NCBI RefSeq assembly: GCF_026262505.1
Contig: NC_067207.1
Coordinates: 25,140,082-25,204,081, forward strand
Source of the DNA: Trichomonas vaginalis G3
Taxonomy: Eukaryota > Parabasalia > Trichomonadida > Trichomonadidae
DNA: 64,000 nt
Direction: 5' to 3'
In this document: in pieces, positions 38,038 to 48,108 of the stretch
Numbering within the stretch: position 1 is the first letter of the stretch
Layout of the letters: every line of letters starts with the position of its first letter
Notes under the pieces: model-generated
The model's database searches: none
What the model was told of the DNA's origin: nothing
Seen by the model: only the letters and a program-made list of their open reading frames with translations
Made by a program: the position numbers and the translations under genes

Positions 38038-39716
38038 TTATTTTCTCAGCCAAAGAATAATAACGACTACCGCAACAACAACAGCAATGACAGCTAAGAC
38101 ACAGAGAACTGCAACAAGGGCGGTCTTCTTTTTAGCTTCCTTTGTAGCAATCTTTCCTGTTGCAGAATCACTTGCGATAACATCTTGATAGATGTTGATA
38201 TTTGTTAATTTTTCAGAGGATTCGGTTGGTGTTGTGACTACGATCTTGATTTCGGCTGTTGTGTTTGTTTCTGTTGTTGGGATGGTGAAATCAAGTGGAA
38301 CTCTGACTAATCCTGCATCGTTAGTTGATGTGATCGTCTTCTTGACTTTATCGTTGTAGAACAGAGAAACAGTGAACTTGTTATCGAAGTTTGTATCTGG
38401 ATCATTGATGACAGCTGTGAAGTTGACCTTGTCGCCTTTGTTGTATGTGGCATTAAGTTTTGGTTCGAAATAGATTGTGAGAACTGTGTTATTCTTGATT
38501 GTGATTGTGAACTTCTTTGTTCCAATCTTCTTGCCATCTGTAGCTGTGACTTTGACTTCATATTCACCTGCTGCTGTGTCTTTTGGAACTTTGAATTTGA
38601 ATGTCTTAAGATCTTTGCTGTTTGCAACTTCTTGTGTTGCAACTTCTGCATTGTTGAAGAAAACCTTTGCTGTGAGTGGTTTATCACCTGAATCTTGATC
38701 GTAGACTGAAGCCAAGAAAGAAACTTCAGAATCTGGAATGTAATATAGGTATTCAGATGGAACAATGTATAACTTTGGTCTATAATTTGGTGGAACAACT
38801 GTAATTGTGAATTCTTCATAAAGCAATGAGCCAAGACCATTAGTATATGTGTAAACATATTAATGTGTACTTTCCAAGTTCTGTTGGTGGTGTGATTGAC
38901 ACATCAAAAATCCATACTTGTTTGTTTTTCTGAAACTGTAAATTTGCCAAGGGCTTGCCATATTCTGATTATCTTATCTTTATCTTTTGAATCATGAATT
39001 TCCCAACCTGCTTCTACCGTGTATGGTTCAACTAAGAAATTAAAAACTTCCCTTTACTTGAATTACTTCAGTGGAATCTGTTTCTTCTGAAATCAGGATT
39101 TATCAAGTTTAAGTAATGGCGGTTGATATGTCTCTTCATAAAACATGTAAGAAAGTGTGATAGACTTTCCTGGTTGGATATACTTGTTGAGCCATGAGAA
39201 TGAGATCCATGAATTTCAGGAAATCCAGAGTCGTATTCTAAAATTTTCTCATTGTTCGTGAGAATTCTTGGCTCAGGTTCTTATTCCAAAGTCTTGGGCA
39301 CTGATATCTGTAACCCAAGGATGATTTTGCAGAACTAGTGTCAGATCATTTGTTTGATCCCACCAAAGATAATAACCAAAGTTTGTAAGGGATGATGCTT
39401 CAACATTATCTATAGAATCTTTTAAATTCAATGCTGTGCAAAGGTCAATTTTCTTTTCCGTTGAGCCTTTGTTGGTAATTGTCTGTGAAATAATAACATA
39501 ATCTGAATTTTCATCATTATAAATTTCAACGGAGTAGCCTAAATCAGTGGCTTCTTTAATGTTTTTTGTAACACCATCTATTCTGACTTTTGTATAAGGT
39601 TCTTTAATTATTTCATAATTCTCCCTTCCGTCCTTATCATAAATCATGTACGAATTATCCCCAACAACTTTGCCTGAAACTGAAAGAGAAAGTTGTGCAA
39701 GTAATATGGAAAACAT
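38038..39716 (-). pseudogene. Surface-protein copy with a local indel patch
   Basis: The ends are clean: the last 262 codons and the first 145 or so match the reference. Between about 38,860 and 39,290 there are roughly ten one- to six-base indels, making the copy 11 bp longer than the standard gene. An error patch limited to about 430 bp within otherwise perfect sequence looks like a consensus failure at an overlap between reads. A genuinely broken copy is the alternative. Confidence 0.75.
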
Positions 39717-40658
39717 TTAAAAAATGGTAAAATGATTTTATAAAAGTATTCAAATATAAATATTTCAGAAACATTTTGAGTCGTTTTTCAAAGTCATCTA
39801 TACATATGAATCGATAATATTTCATATTATTATACCTTATGATTGATTTTCTATAGTTATAATCACCTTGTATAATGTCAAGATGATCCTCTCAATTTTT
39901 TGTGAAAAAATAAAAAATAAAAAAGCTATAAAATTGAAAGTTCTTTGCCCAATGTCAGTTCAAATAAAAAATGCTCAATTTGATTTAATAACTAAAAATA
40001 ATAGATGCAAATCTGAATGACTACTTATTATCTGTGTCAAATTTAATGATTGAGTTTATTTATTCATTCGAAAATTCCAGTTCAATATATAATTTTAAAA
40101 ATTTCACATTAATTATGTATGTCAGAAATTTTGAAATAATCTGACATTCTACTTCTTGTCATTTATTTTTAGCCATGAAAATTGAACTATAATTCCTGTA
40201 TATACACATCCATATGTCATTATATATTGATGGACCCTTGATGATAATGTCAAGAAAAACGAATAAATCTGATGAGTAATGAGACAAAATAACTGTTTTT
40301 TTAGCTGGCAGATTTTTTATAGTAACAAACGGGAGTCATTATTCATTCTCCTTTATTTTTGAGATGGGAAGATATCATTGCAGCATTATATACTCATCAA
40401 TTGGTAACTTATGTTATGGGATCATTTGAAAAAAAATTTATTAGTAATGTTTATTAATTAGATGCTTCATTTATAAAAAAGCTTGTCTTGTTCTATGATC
40501 TTTATTCCAAGTTGGCAATTAAGATTTAGTTGCACAACAAGAATTTCACATGAAAAACAATCCTAGATTGAGTAATTTCAACTTGTTGAAAGATAATTTA
40601 TAAGTGATTTTAAAAAGTGTGTTTAAAGCATAAAATTTAATTTATTCTCCGAATTTTT

Positions 40659-42332
40659 TTATTTTCTCAGCCAAAGAATAATAACGACTACCGCAACAAC
40701 AACAGCAATGACAGCTAAGACACAGAGAACTGCAACAAGGGCGGTCTTCTTTTTAGCTTCTTTGTAGCAATCTTTCCTGTTGCAGAATCACTTGCGATAA
40801 CATCTTGATAGATGTTGATATTTGTTAATTTTTCAGAGGATTCGGTTGGTGTTGTGACTACGATCTTGATTTCGGCTGTTGTGTTTGTTTCTGTTGTTGG
40901 GATGGTGAAATCAAGTGGAACTCTGACTAATCCTGCATCGTTAGTTGATGTGATCGTCTTCTTGACTTTATCGTTGTAGAACAGAGAAACAGTGAACTTG
41001 TTATCGAAGTTTGTATCTGGATCATTGATGACAGCTGTGAAGTTGACCTTGTCGCCTTTGTTGTATGTGGCATTAAGTTTTGGTTCGAAATGATTGTGAG
41101 AACTGTATTGTTTTGATTTGAATGATAACTCTTTGTGGCGATCTTCTTGCCATCTGTAGCTGAAACTTTGACTTCATATTCACCTGCTGCTGTGTCTTTT
41201 GGAACTTTGAATTTGAATGTCTTAAGATCTGTGCTGTTTGCAACTTCTTGTGTTGCAACTTCTGCATTGTTGAAGAAAACCTTTGCTGTGAGTGGTTTAT
41301 CACCTGAATCTTGATCGTAGACTGAAGCCAAAAAGAAACTTCAGAATCTGGAATGTAATAAGTGTAATCAGGAGGAAGAACATACAACTTTGGTCTGTAG
41401 TTTGGAGCGACAACTGTAAATGGAAATTCTTCATAAAGCAATGATTCAAGATCAGGATTATATGTATAAACATATAATGTGTACTTTCCAAGTCCTGTTG
41501 GTGGTGTGATGGATACATCGAAGTCCTTACTCTTCATTGATTCTGAAGCTTTGAATTTGCCAAGTGTATCATTTCTGATAATTTTATCATTGGAAGTACG
41601 AAGTTTCCAGCCAGCTTCTGCATCACAACCATCAACAAGGAATGAGAACTTGCCCTTGATTTGAATTACTTCAGTAGCATCAGTTTCTTCTGGGATTAAA
41701 GATTTCTCAAGGAAGAGGAATGGTGGTTCATATTTTCCTTTATGTAATAGATAAGAGAATGTTATTGACTGTCCAGGTTGTATATATTTGTTCAACCATG
41801 AAAATGAAACCCATAAAATTGATGGAAGATCATCATCATCATCTACATTTTCTAAAATTTTATCGGTGTTCGTGAAGAATTTAGGCACGTCATCAGAGCC
41901 GAAGTCATGGGCATTGACATCAGTAACCCATGGATGATTTTGGAGAACTAATGTAAGATCTGTTATCTCTTTCCACCAAAGGGAATAGCCAAAGTTTGCA
42001 AGAGTTTGAGCGATGACTTCTTTATCTTCTGCCTTAAATAACATTGCTGTGCAAAAATCTACCTTCTTTTCATTTGACCCTTTATTTGTAATTGTCTGCT
42101 TTACAACTGTATATAATAAATTTTTGTGATTTTCAATTTGAAGAGAGTAATCTAAATCTGTTACTTTTTCAATATTGCTTTCAACGCCATCAATTCTGAC
42201 TTTTGTGGTCACATTTTCAACCAATTCTACATGCTTTCTGTTTTGATCAACATCAGTGAATCCGTAGGAGTATTTTCGATTGGAATGGCCAGAAACTGAG
42301 AGGGAAAATTGCACCAAGATAATGGAAAACAT
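40659..42332 (-). pseudogene. Divergent boundary copy of the surface-protein gene, mosaic
   Basis: This copy borders the array. About the first 325 residues form a clearly diverged homologue that keeps motifs such as NHPWVTD, FSWLNKYIQPG, PNYRPKLY and YYIPDSEVSF and has an aspartate run at the position of YDSGFP. From about 41,360 down to the stop, the sequence becomes nearly identical to array units, with a short zone of scattered substitutions (41,100-41,360). The switch suggests gene conversion or unequal crossing-over with the array. Single-base losses near 41,330, 41,090 and 40,760 break the frame; without them the gene would be full length. They could be decay or consensus errors. The start has its own initiator at 42344. 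Confidence 0.8.
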
Positions 42333-42665
42333 ATTTAGAATAATGATTTTATGTTTTCTTAAGGAGTATTCAAAAATATAAAATAATTCAAAAATAATTG
42401 AGTGGATTCAAAACTGCCAAAGTAATGAATCGATAACATTTCCGAGAACTGAACTCTTTAATAAAATTTCAATAGTTTGAATCAAGTTATATTGTGTCAC
42501 GATATGACGCTCAAATTTAAAATATTTCAGAATTTTGAGAAAGAATAAAAAATTAATAAGCTCTGCCAATGTTATTGGAAGCAAAAAACATGCTAGAAGC
42601 CTGCAACCTTTTGCATCTTTCCTTTTATAAATTCTATGTCTGTTCTTTGATTCAAATGATTAATA
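42333..42665 (-). promoter_or_regulatory. Upstream region of the boundary copy with conserved Inr
   Basis: This sequence is alignable but diverged from the array spacer; shared islands include gtattcaaa, gaatcgataa and aataaaaaat near a conserved aagct. On the minus strand a TCATTATTC initiator-like element has its A at 42344, giving a 12 nt 5' UTR. The array copies have TCATTTTACC at the matching place. Retention of TCATT between diverged copies supports it as the trichomonad Inr core promoter. The transposon begins right after this region. Confidence 0.6.
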
Positions 42666-42674
42666 TTTTTACGG
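42666..42674 (+). repeat. Target-site duplication, left (9 bp)
   Basis: tttttacgg, identical to 50037-50045 and directly abutting the GG tip of the terminal inverted repeat. The bases just outside differ on the two sides, so the match is exactly 9 bp. Confidence 0.85.
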
Positions 42675-42798
42675 GGGCGCGTAAAGGGTTGGCGTCCTAA
42701 GGCGTCCTGATGTAAACTATTCAATTTTTGAGAAGTTTACACCATAATTGAATAGTTTATGGCGTCCTGAGAGGAGATTTCAATGGGTATGGCGTCCT
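42675..42798 (+). repeat. Left terminal inverted repeat of the MULE
   Basis: ggcgtcct occurs at 42691, 42701, 42761 and 42791. Between the second and third copies is a small inverted repeat of gtttac/gtaaac type, also seen in the right end. The repeat pairs imperfectly with 49913-50036: the inner motif positions match within one base while the bases between them have drifted. Confidence 0.85.
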
Positions 42799-43534
42799 AA
42801 AAAAATAGAAGAAAATGATTTTTTCTCGATTTTTCTAGAAATTGAATTTTTAAAAAAAGAAAAAAATCAAAACGTATACATTCAAGAAAGACTATAAATG
42901 AAGATTTTTCTATTTTTTTCATTCTAAAACATCTGTTTTTGGATAATTTTTTTTTTAATAAATATGTAAGAAAGATTGAAGAAAAAGTAAATTTACTTTA
43001 AGAAAATTCGTTTTACATGATGTAAGACCCATAACAACTATAAATATTCAATTATTTAAAATAAAAAAAGAAAAACAGATTAAATGTATCTCACATCAAA
43101 ATCCATTGACCTAAGGATGTTAAGTTTCTGTTTTTAAAAGTTGATATTTTTTTTTAATTTTAAGAAAATTAATAGCATGTTATTAGACAATAGGAGTGTA
43201 ATGATATTGACTAAACAGAAATGAGAGAATAGAGATATAATTTTGATAAGCAATATTGCAAACAAATTCTGAAGTAAAATCGCGATCAATAATTGAAAAT
43301 TACGATCATGTACTGAAAAATGACGATCGAATTGAATGAATAGAATTATATCTAAGAAAAAATAAATTGTATTTAGAAGATGAACAAAGAAAGGTGTATG
43401 CTAAAAATCATTTAACAATAAATGGAAATAAAACGAAATTGTTAAAAGAAAAAAATGAAAATTGTTAAATAATATTATTTTTTAGTCATAAGAATAAAAA
43501 TATAGTAGTTATAAAAGGAATTAGACTTCATATA
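42799..43534. other. Non-coding sub-terminal region of the MULE, 3' of the transposase
   Basis: About 740 bp of very AT-rich sequence with no open frame of note. It has short acgatcg-type words near 43,280-43,330 but no clear repeat or RNA gene. It probably holds the transposase 3' UTR and polyadenylation site. Confidence 0.5.
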
Positions 43535-45791
43535 TCAATTCTTTTTCTCTGTAGATGTGGAACGTTTGCTTTTCGATCTCTTTCGATGAACTTGAAAATA
43601 TAAGTTATTATCGCTGAGAATCCTTTCCGAAATAGGAGCTTTACGTTTAGGAGGATTGTCGGATGAATTTTGTTTTTTATTGTTTGATTTTGTTGTTATG
43701 GAAGATTTTTTCTTATTTTTTTCAGAATTTTGCTTGCTATTAACTGAAACTTGTTTTGACGGCCCAACAATAGCATTTGTAGTAGGAAGAATTCCCAATA
43801 ACGAGCGCATTTTCGATAATGTTTTTCAATATGATCAAGAAGGTCCAGCTTATGTTCTAGATTACTAGACATTTGATTTGTAGAAGGATGGTTTTGATTT
43901 TCTGGTTCTAAATCTGTAGAGTCTGCAATATTTGAATTTTCGGAGCGAATTGGAGCATCTGAACCTTGATTTGTATCGGCTTGCTCAAAATTAGTTTGAA
44001 TTGGAGTGGATGAATTAAAATCTGGATGATTTAATGTTTCATTATTAAATAATGCCATAATTTTTTCTCTTTTTTCATTAATAAACTTAGTGATCATTGT
44101 ATCTTTATTTGTTAGATCGATCGATTTGAGTATATCTGCATCATGAACTGGAATATTTTCGAACAATGAACTCGATTCTATGGAACCATATGGAGAAATC
44201 TCGTTCTGAGCCAAAGAAAGATCACTTACGTTGTATTGTTTGATAGAAAAAATTGTTTTCTCAAGTTCTTTTTGAAAGCAGTCAAGAATATAATTTTTGT
44301 AGCTATCAGTGATAACGGTTTTTATATGGCGCTCGATCTTCTGGTTATTTTTGATGGCGTTATATTTATCTAATTGGATTTGAGATATCTTCTTAATAGC
44401 TTCATAAATGTTTGGATGTTTTAACGAAGAAAATTCTGAATGCATACTCTCGAGGCAATCATTAGTGAATATTGCAGTTGCATTATTATATTGAGATATT
44501 AAATTGTAGTGCGGCAACCAAACTTTGTTGAAATAATCAATATAATCTTTGATCGAATCAACTTTATTTTGATTAATTATATGCATTGTAAGTACAAATT
44601 CTTCATGAGACATGAATGGAGTAATAGAATATAGCTTAAATAAAGAATTTTGTAAAGTATTGAAATTTTTTGTATAAAGTGCTACAAGTTTCCTGTGTAA
44701 AGCTTGTTTGAAATGAAATAGGCATCCAATTATACGGACTTTAGGGAAAATTTGTTGAAGTGCCTCTATCATTCCCTTTTCAAAATCACAATGAATTTGA
44801 ATTAGCTTTGAAAATTGAATACCCTTGACAGTAAAAATATATTCAAATGCCTTCTTATAAGATTCAAATGTGCGGTTTTTCATGAATATAAATAAAAGTG
44901 GTAGATATTGATTTGTTGAAGGTTCACAAATCATAATTGTTAGCATCTGTCCTTTTTGAAAATGTTTTGGTGTAATTTTAAAAGTTCCATCGCAAAATAA
45001 ATATGTGGCTTCTTTTGCAAATTGAATTGCCTTCTCAAAACCAAAAAAAACATCGTCTCACAATTTGCTTGAAAATCATGGCCAATGAAAAACTGCTCGC
45101 CATTTATTAAACAAAAATTAGCAATTTCATCGTCTGTAATTTTTTCTCCAACAGAAAATTTTCTGGACTTATTATAAACTTCCCTGACCAATGAATCTTT
45201 AATTAATGGGTTTTCATCAGTACCAACAGCAAGTTCTGTCATAAATTTTTTAATCTGCTGAAAAGTGCCGTTGTCTTCAGAAAATTTTGCCATTGCCTTA
45301 TTGTATATTTCTTTCAGAGTCATTGATTTATGAAGATCATTTTTTTTCATTTTGTAACTTTTTAAATTGTCTGCATTCGGGTATATGTTCCTTTTGTAAA
45401 TCTTCGGAAACTGAACTGTTCTCAATTTTAACTAAATAACGTGCTTGACAAGAATGATCGATGCAACGGTAGTAACGTTCAATATTATTTGAATTAATAA
45501 TATTTGTATGATTATGCGAATAAAGCATATCTTTGCGAACAATTGTATCAGGATATTTTCCAGTAACTGCGGGAATATTTTTAACTGCAATATAACTAAA
45601 ATATCTTCTGACAGCTTTAGATTCATTTTTGGCGTATTTAATATTAAAATATTGAAGAACTTGTTTGATTATATTCGTTTTTCATCTCTCGATGTTGATT
45701 TTTGGTATTTATCAGATTGTTCCCTGATAAATATTTTATTTTCGTCTGTAAAGTTTGCTCTTTTTTGATTAAATATAGATGATTTTCCCAT
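43535..45791 (-). pseudogene. MULE transposase with FLYWCH-like zinc finger, frame-disrupted
   Basis: The enzyme excises and integrates the element. I chose the start at 45791 because a TCATTTCATT initiator lies just upstream and the first codons read MGKSSIFNQKR. A Cys-x4-Cys ... His-x3-Cys zinc finger of FLYWCH type (YYRCIDHSCQAR ... HIPEC, about 45,380-45,480) is followed by the MULE catalytic domain. The likely DDE residues are D of CDGTF (44991), D of HCDFEKGM (44787) and E of NDCLESMH (44451), with the typical CLFHFKQAL helix between the last two. The tail is Ser/Asn-rich with basic PPKRK and HRKRSKSKR patches that resemble nuclear localisation signals. The frame changes about four times (near 45,672, 45,350, 45,045 and 43,815), each at an A-run. 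The gene may therefore be dead or just poorly sequenced. Span is about 750 codons. Confidence 0.82.
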
Positions 45792-45845
45792 TAAAAAATG
45801 AAATGATGCAAAATTTACGAAAACCGTTCGAAAATTGAATCATAA

Positions 45846-45909
45846 ATGAAAAGTAATACTTAAATGAGGAATTCTTTGAGATATTGGTCTTAGATTGAAT
45901 GTAGCGTCA
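45846..45909 (+). repeat. 64 bp direct repeat, copy 1
   Basis: Identical to 46013-46076. It contains gaggaattctttgagat and ends with gtagcgtca. Identity over 64 bp implies a recent duplication or conversion. Confidence 0.85.
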
Positions 45910-46012
45910 TTCTTATATAGAATATATATTCATATCATCGGAAATATGATAAAAAGCATATAATAAATGTCAAAAAAGTGAACAAATAAGCAAAGATATT
46001 TTTTAAAAAACA

Positions 46013-46076
46013 ATGAAAAGTAATACTTAAATGAGGAATTCTTTGAGATATTGGTCTTAGATTGAATGTAGCGTCA
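46013..46076 (+). repeat. 64 bp direct repeat, copy 2
   Basis: Second copy of the 45846-45909 repeat. It ends 49 bp before the start codon of the plus-strand gene. Confidence 0.85.
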
Positions 46077-46137
46077 CAAATTTCACAAATATAATTTACT
46101 ATACAATTTTATTCATTTTTTTAAAATGGCTGACGAC

Positions 46138-46144
46138 AGTCTGT
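46138..46144 (+). repeat. 7 bp target-site duplication, left
   Basis: agtctgt, repeated at 48169-48175. Removing one copy with the element restores a continuous reading frame in the host gene. Confidence 0.85.
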
Positions 46145-46644
46145 TAGGGATGCGTTAAACACGCCATTTGACCGGGCGTACATTTTTTTTTGTTCGCCCA
46201 AAAATTTCGCCATTTGAGAAATTCAAAAATTAAAAATAAAATTTTAATCCTGATTTTTTTATTTTCGTGATTTTTTTGAAACTTACATAACCGATGAAAT
46301 ACTTTTTTTAAGTAATCGTTTATTATATATAAATATATCTTAATAAATTTAATTCCTTAAGGTAGAGCGTGTTCAAATTTAAAATCTCATACAATATTTT
46401 CTTAATGGCGTATTTTTCTGAGGTCGCCCAAATAAAGGCGAATTCAAAATTGAGAACTCCAAGGCGTATGGCGAGTATTCAAAAAGTACGCCACTTACAA
46501 AATATTGAATGTGGATTATCAATTTTTTGGCGTGTTCAATTTCAAATTTTGATATTTATGTTTATTTTATTCAGTATAATGCTAAGAATTAAAATATAAA
46601 ATTCATAGAATTTTTTCTTTGAAAATATTTTACATTTTTATTAG

Positions 46645-47859
46645 ACCACTCCTAGACTAGTCATCAGGTTATCCTCAGATCATCCTCAGACTACTCCTTA
46701 TCAGATTACTCATCATCCTCAGACTACTCCTTAGACCCCTCCTCATCAGACTCCTCCTCAGATCTTCCTCCTGAGACTACTCTTCAGACTACTCCTTAGA
46801 GTCCTCCTCATCAGACTAGTCCTGAGACTAGTCCTCAGACTACTCCTGAAACTACTCCTCAGATTATCCGCAGACTCCTCCTCAGATTATGCTCAGATTA
46901 TCCTCAAACTCCTCAGATTATCCTCAAACTCCTCAGATTATCCTCAAACTCCTCAGACTACTCCTCGGTCTAATCCTCAGACTCCTCCTCAGATTATCCT
47001 CAAACTCCTCAGATTATCCTCAGACTCCTCAGACTACTCCTCGGTCTAATCCTCAGACTCCTCCTCAGATTATCCTCAAACTCCTCAGATTATCCTCAGA
47101 CTCCTCAGATTATCCTCAGACTCCTCAGATTATCCTCAGACTCCTCAGATTATCCTCAGACTCCTCCTCAGATTATCCTCAGACTCCTCCTCAGATTATC
47201 CTCAAACTCCTCAGACTACTCCTCAAACTACTCCTCAAACTCCTCCTCAGATTATCCTCAAACTCCTCAGACTACTCCTCGGTCTAATCCTCAGACTCCT
47301 CCTCAGATTATCCTCAAACTCCTCAGACTACTCCTCGGTCTAATCCTCAGACTCCTCCTCAGATTATCCTCAAACTCCTCAGATTATCCTCAGACTCCTC
47401 AGATTATCCTCAGACTCCTCAGATTATCCTCAAACTCCTCAGACTACTCCTCAAACTCCTCAGACTACTCCTCAGACTCCTCAAATTATCCTCAGACAAC
47501 TCCTGAAACTACTCCTCAGACAACTCCTCAGATTATCATCAAACTCCTCAGACTACTCCTCAACCTCCTCAGATTATCCTCAAACTCCTCAGACTACTCC
47601 TCAAACTCCTCAGATTATCCTCAAACTCATCAAATTATCCTCAAACTCCTCAAATTATCCTCAGACAACTCCTGAAACTACTCCTCAGACAACTCCTGAA
47701 ACTACTCCTCAGACAACTCCTCGGTCTAATCCTCAAACTCCTCAGATTATCCTCAAACTCCTCAGACTACTCCTCAAACTCCTCAGATTATCATCAAACT
47801 CCTCAAACTACTCCTCGGTCTAATCCTCAGACTCCTCCTCAGATTATCCTCAGATTATC
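46645..47859 (+). repeat. CT-rich minisatellite
   Basis: About 1.2 kb built from words such as cctcagattat, cctcagactact and cctcaaactcct in irregular order, mostly 11-15 bp long. Larger composite blocks recur (for example those containing cctcggtctaatcctcag), showing higher-order duplication. One strand is strongly pyrimidine-biased. Open frames through it are low-complexity and not genes. Confidence 0.95.
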
Positions 47860-47956
47860 ACTTTACATATATATATCGATAACTAAATAATTACTTATTA
47901 TACTTTCTTTATTTTTTTTAATTTTAAAATAATATTAATATATCTTTCTACGTTTA

Positions 47957-48040
47957 ATGATGAAAAGAGAAAGAGGAGTAAAAAGAGGAAAGAGAAAAGA
48001 AAGAGAGAGAGGGAAAAAAAGAGAAAGAAAGAAAAAAAGG
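47957..48040 (+). repeat. Purine-only tract
   Basis: About 80 nt made almost entirely of A and G in gaaagagaaa-type words, just inside the right end of the nested element. With the pyrimidine-rich minisatellite it gives the element strong strand asymmetry. Possible triplex or unwinding DNA; no function is shown. Confidence 0.8.
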
Positions 48041-48071
48041 ACGGCGATAATTTTGTATTGTTTTGTTATTC

Positions 48072-48108
48072 GGCCGAATGGCGGGTACGAAGTACCCGCC
48101 ATTCGGCC
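48072..48108. repeat. Perfect 17 bp inverted repeat with 3 nt loop
   Basis: The arm ggccgaatggcgggtac is mirrored exactly after the loop gaa. It is GC-rich in an otherwise AT-rich setting and lies about 60 bp from the right tip of the nested element. It contains the ggcg words repeated in both ends. Likely a transposase-binding or end-recognition structure. Confidence 0.85.

Larger units (their letters stand above)
15980..42332 (-). repeat. Tandem array block 2: clean 2.61 kb surface-protein units
   Basis: Start codons at 20396, 23007, 25618, 28228, then 31874, 34485 and 37095 give a period of 2610 or 2611 bp. The 1 bp difference is a 6-or-7 A run just upstream of the start codon. Spacers of about 943 bp (for example 17786-18728, 20397-21339, 23008-23950, 25619-26560, 28229-29175, 29276-30206, 31875-32817, 34486-35427, 37096-38037, 39717-40658) are as conserved as the genes, so the repeat unit is the whole 2.61 kb. 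The first spacer has two small differences (near 18,330 and 18,415). The last unit is a divergent boundary copy. Confidence 0.95.
45792..46125. promoter_or_regulatory. Shared divergent promoter region of the two MULE genes, with a 64 bp direct repeat
   Basis: This 334 bp region separates two genes that are transcribed away from each other. A 64 bp perfect direct repeat occurs at 45846-45909 and 46013-46076, separated by 103 bp of AT-rich sequence. At the plus-strand end, TTCATTTTTTTT a few bases before the ATG at 46126 fits the trichomonad initiator. At the minus-strand end, TCATTTCATT precedes the transposase start. The repeat could be an internal binding site or a relic of a local duplication. 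Confidence 0.6.

Noticed and set aside
46889-47287. 132-codon Leu/Ser-rich frame
   Set aside because: Pure translation of the CT-rich minisatellite; no gene features.
46645-47859. CRISPR-like array
   Set aside because: The repeats are short, irregular and contiguous without unique spacers, and the genome is eukaryotic. It is a minisatellite.
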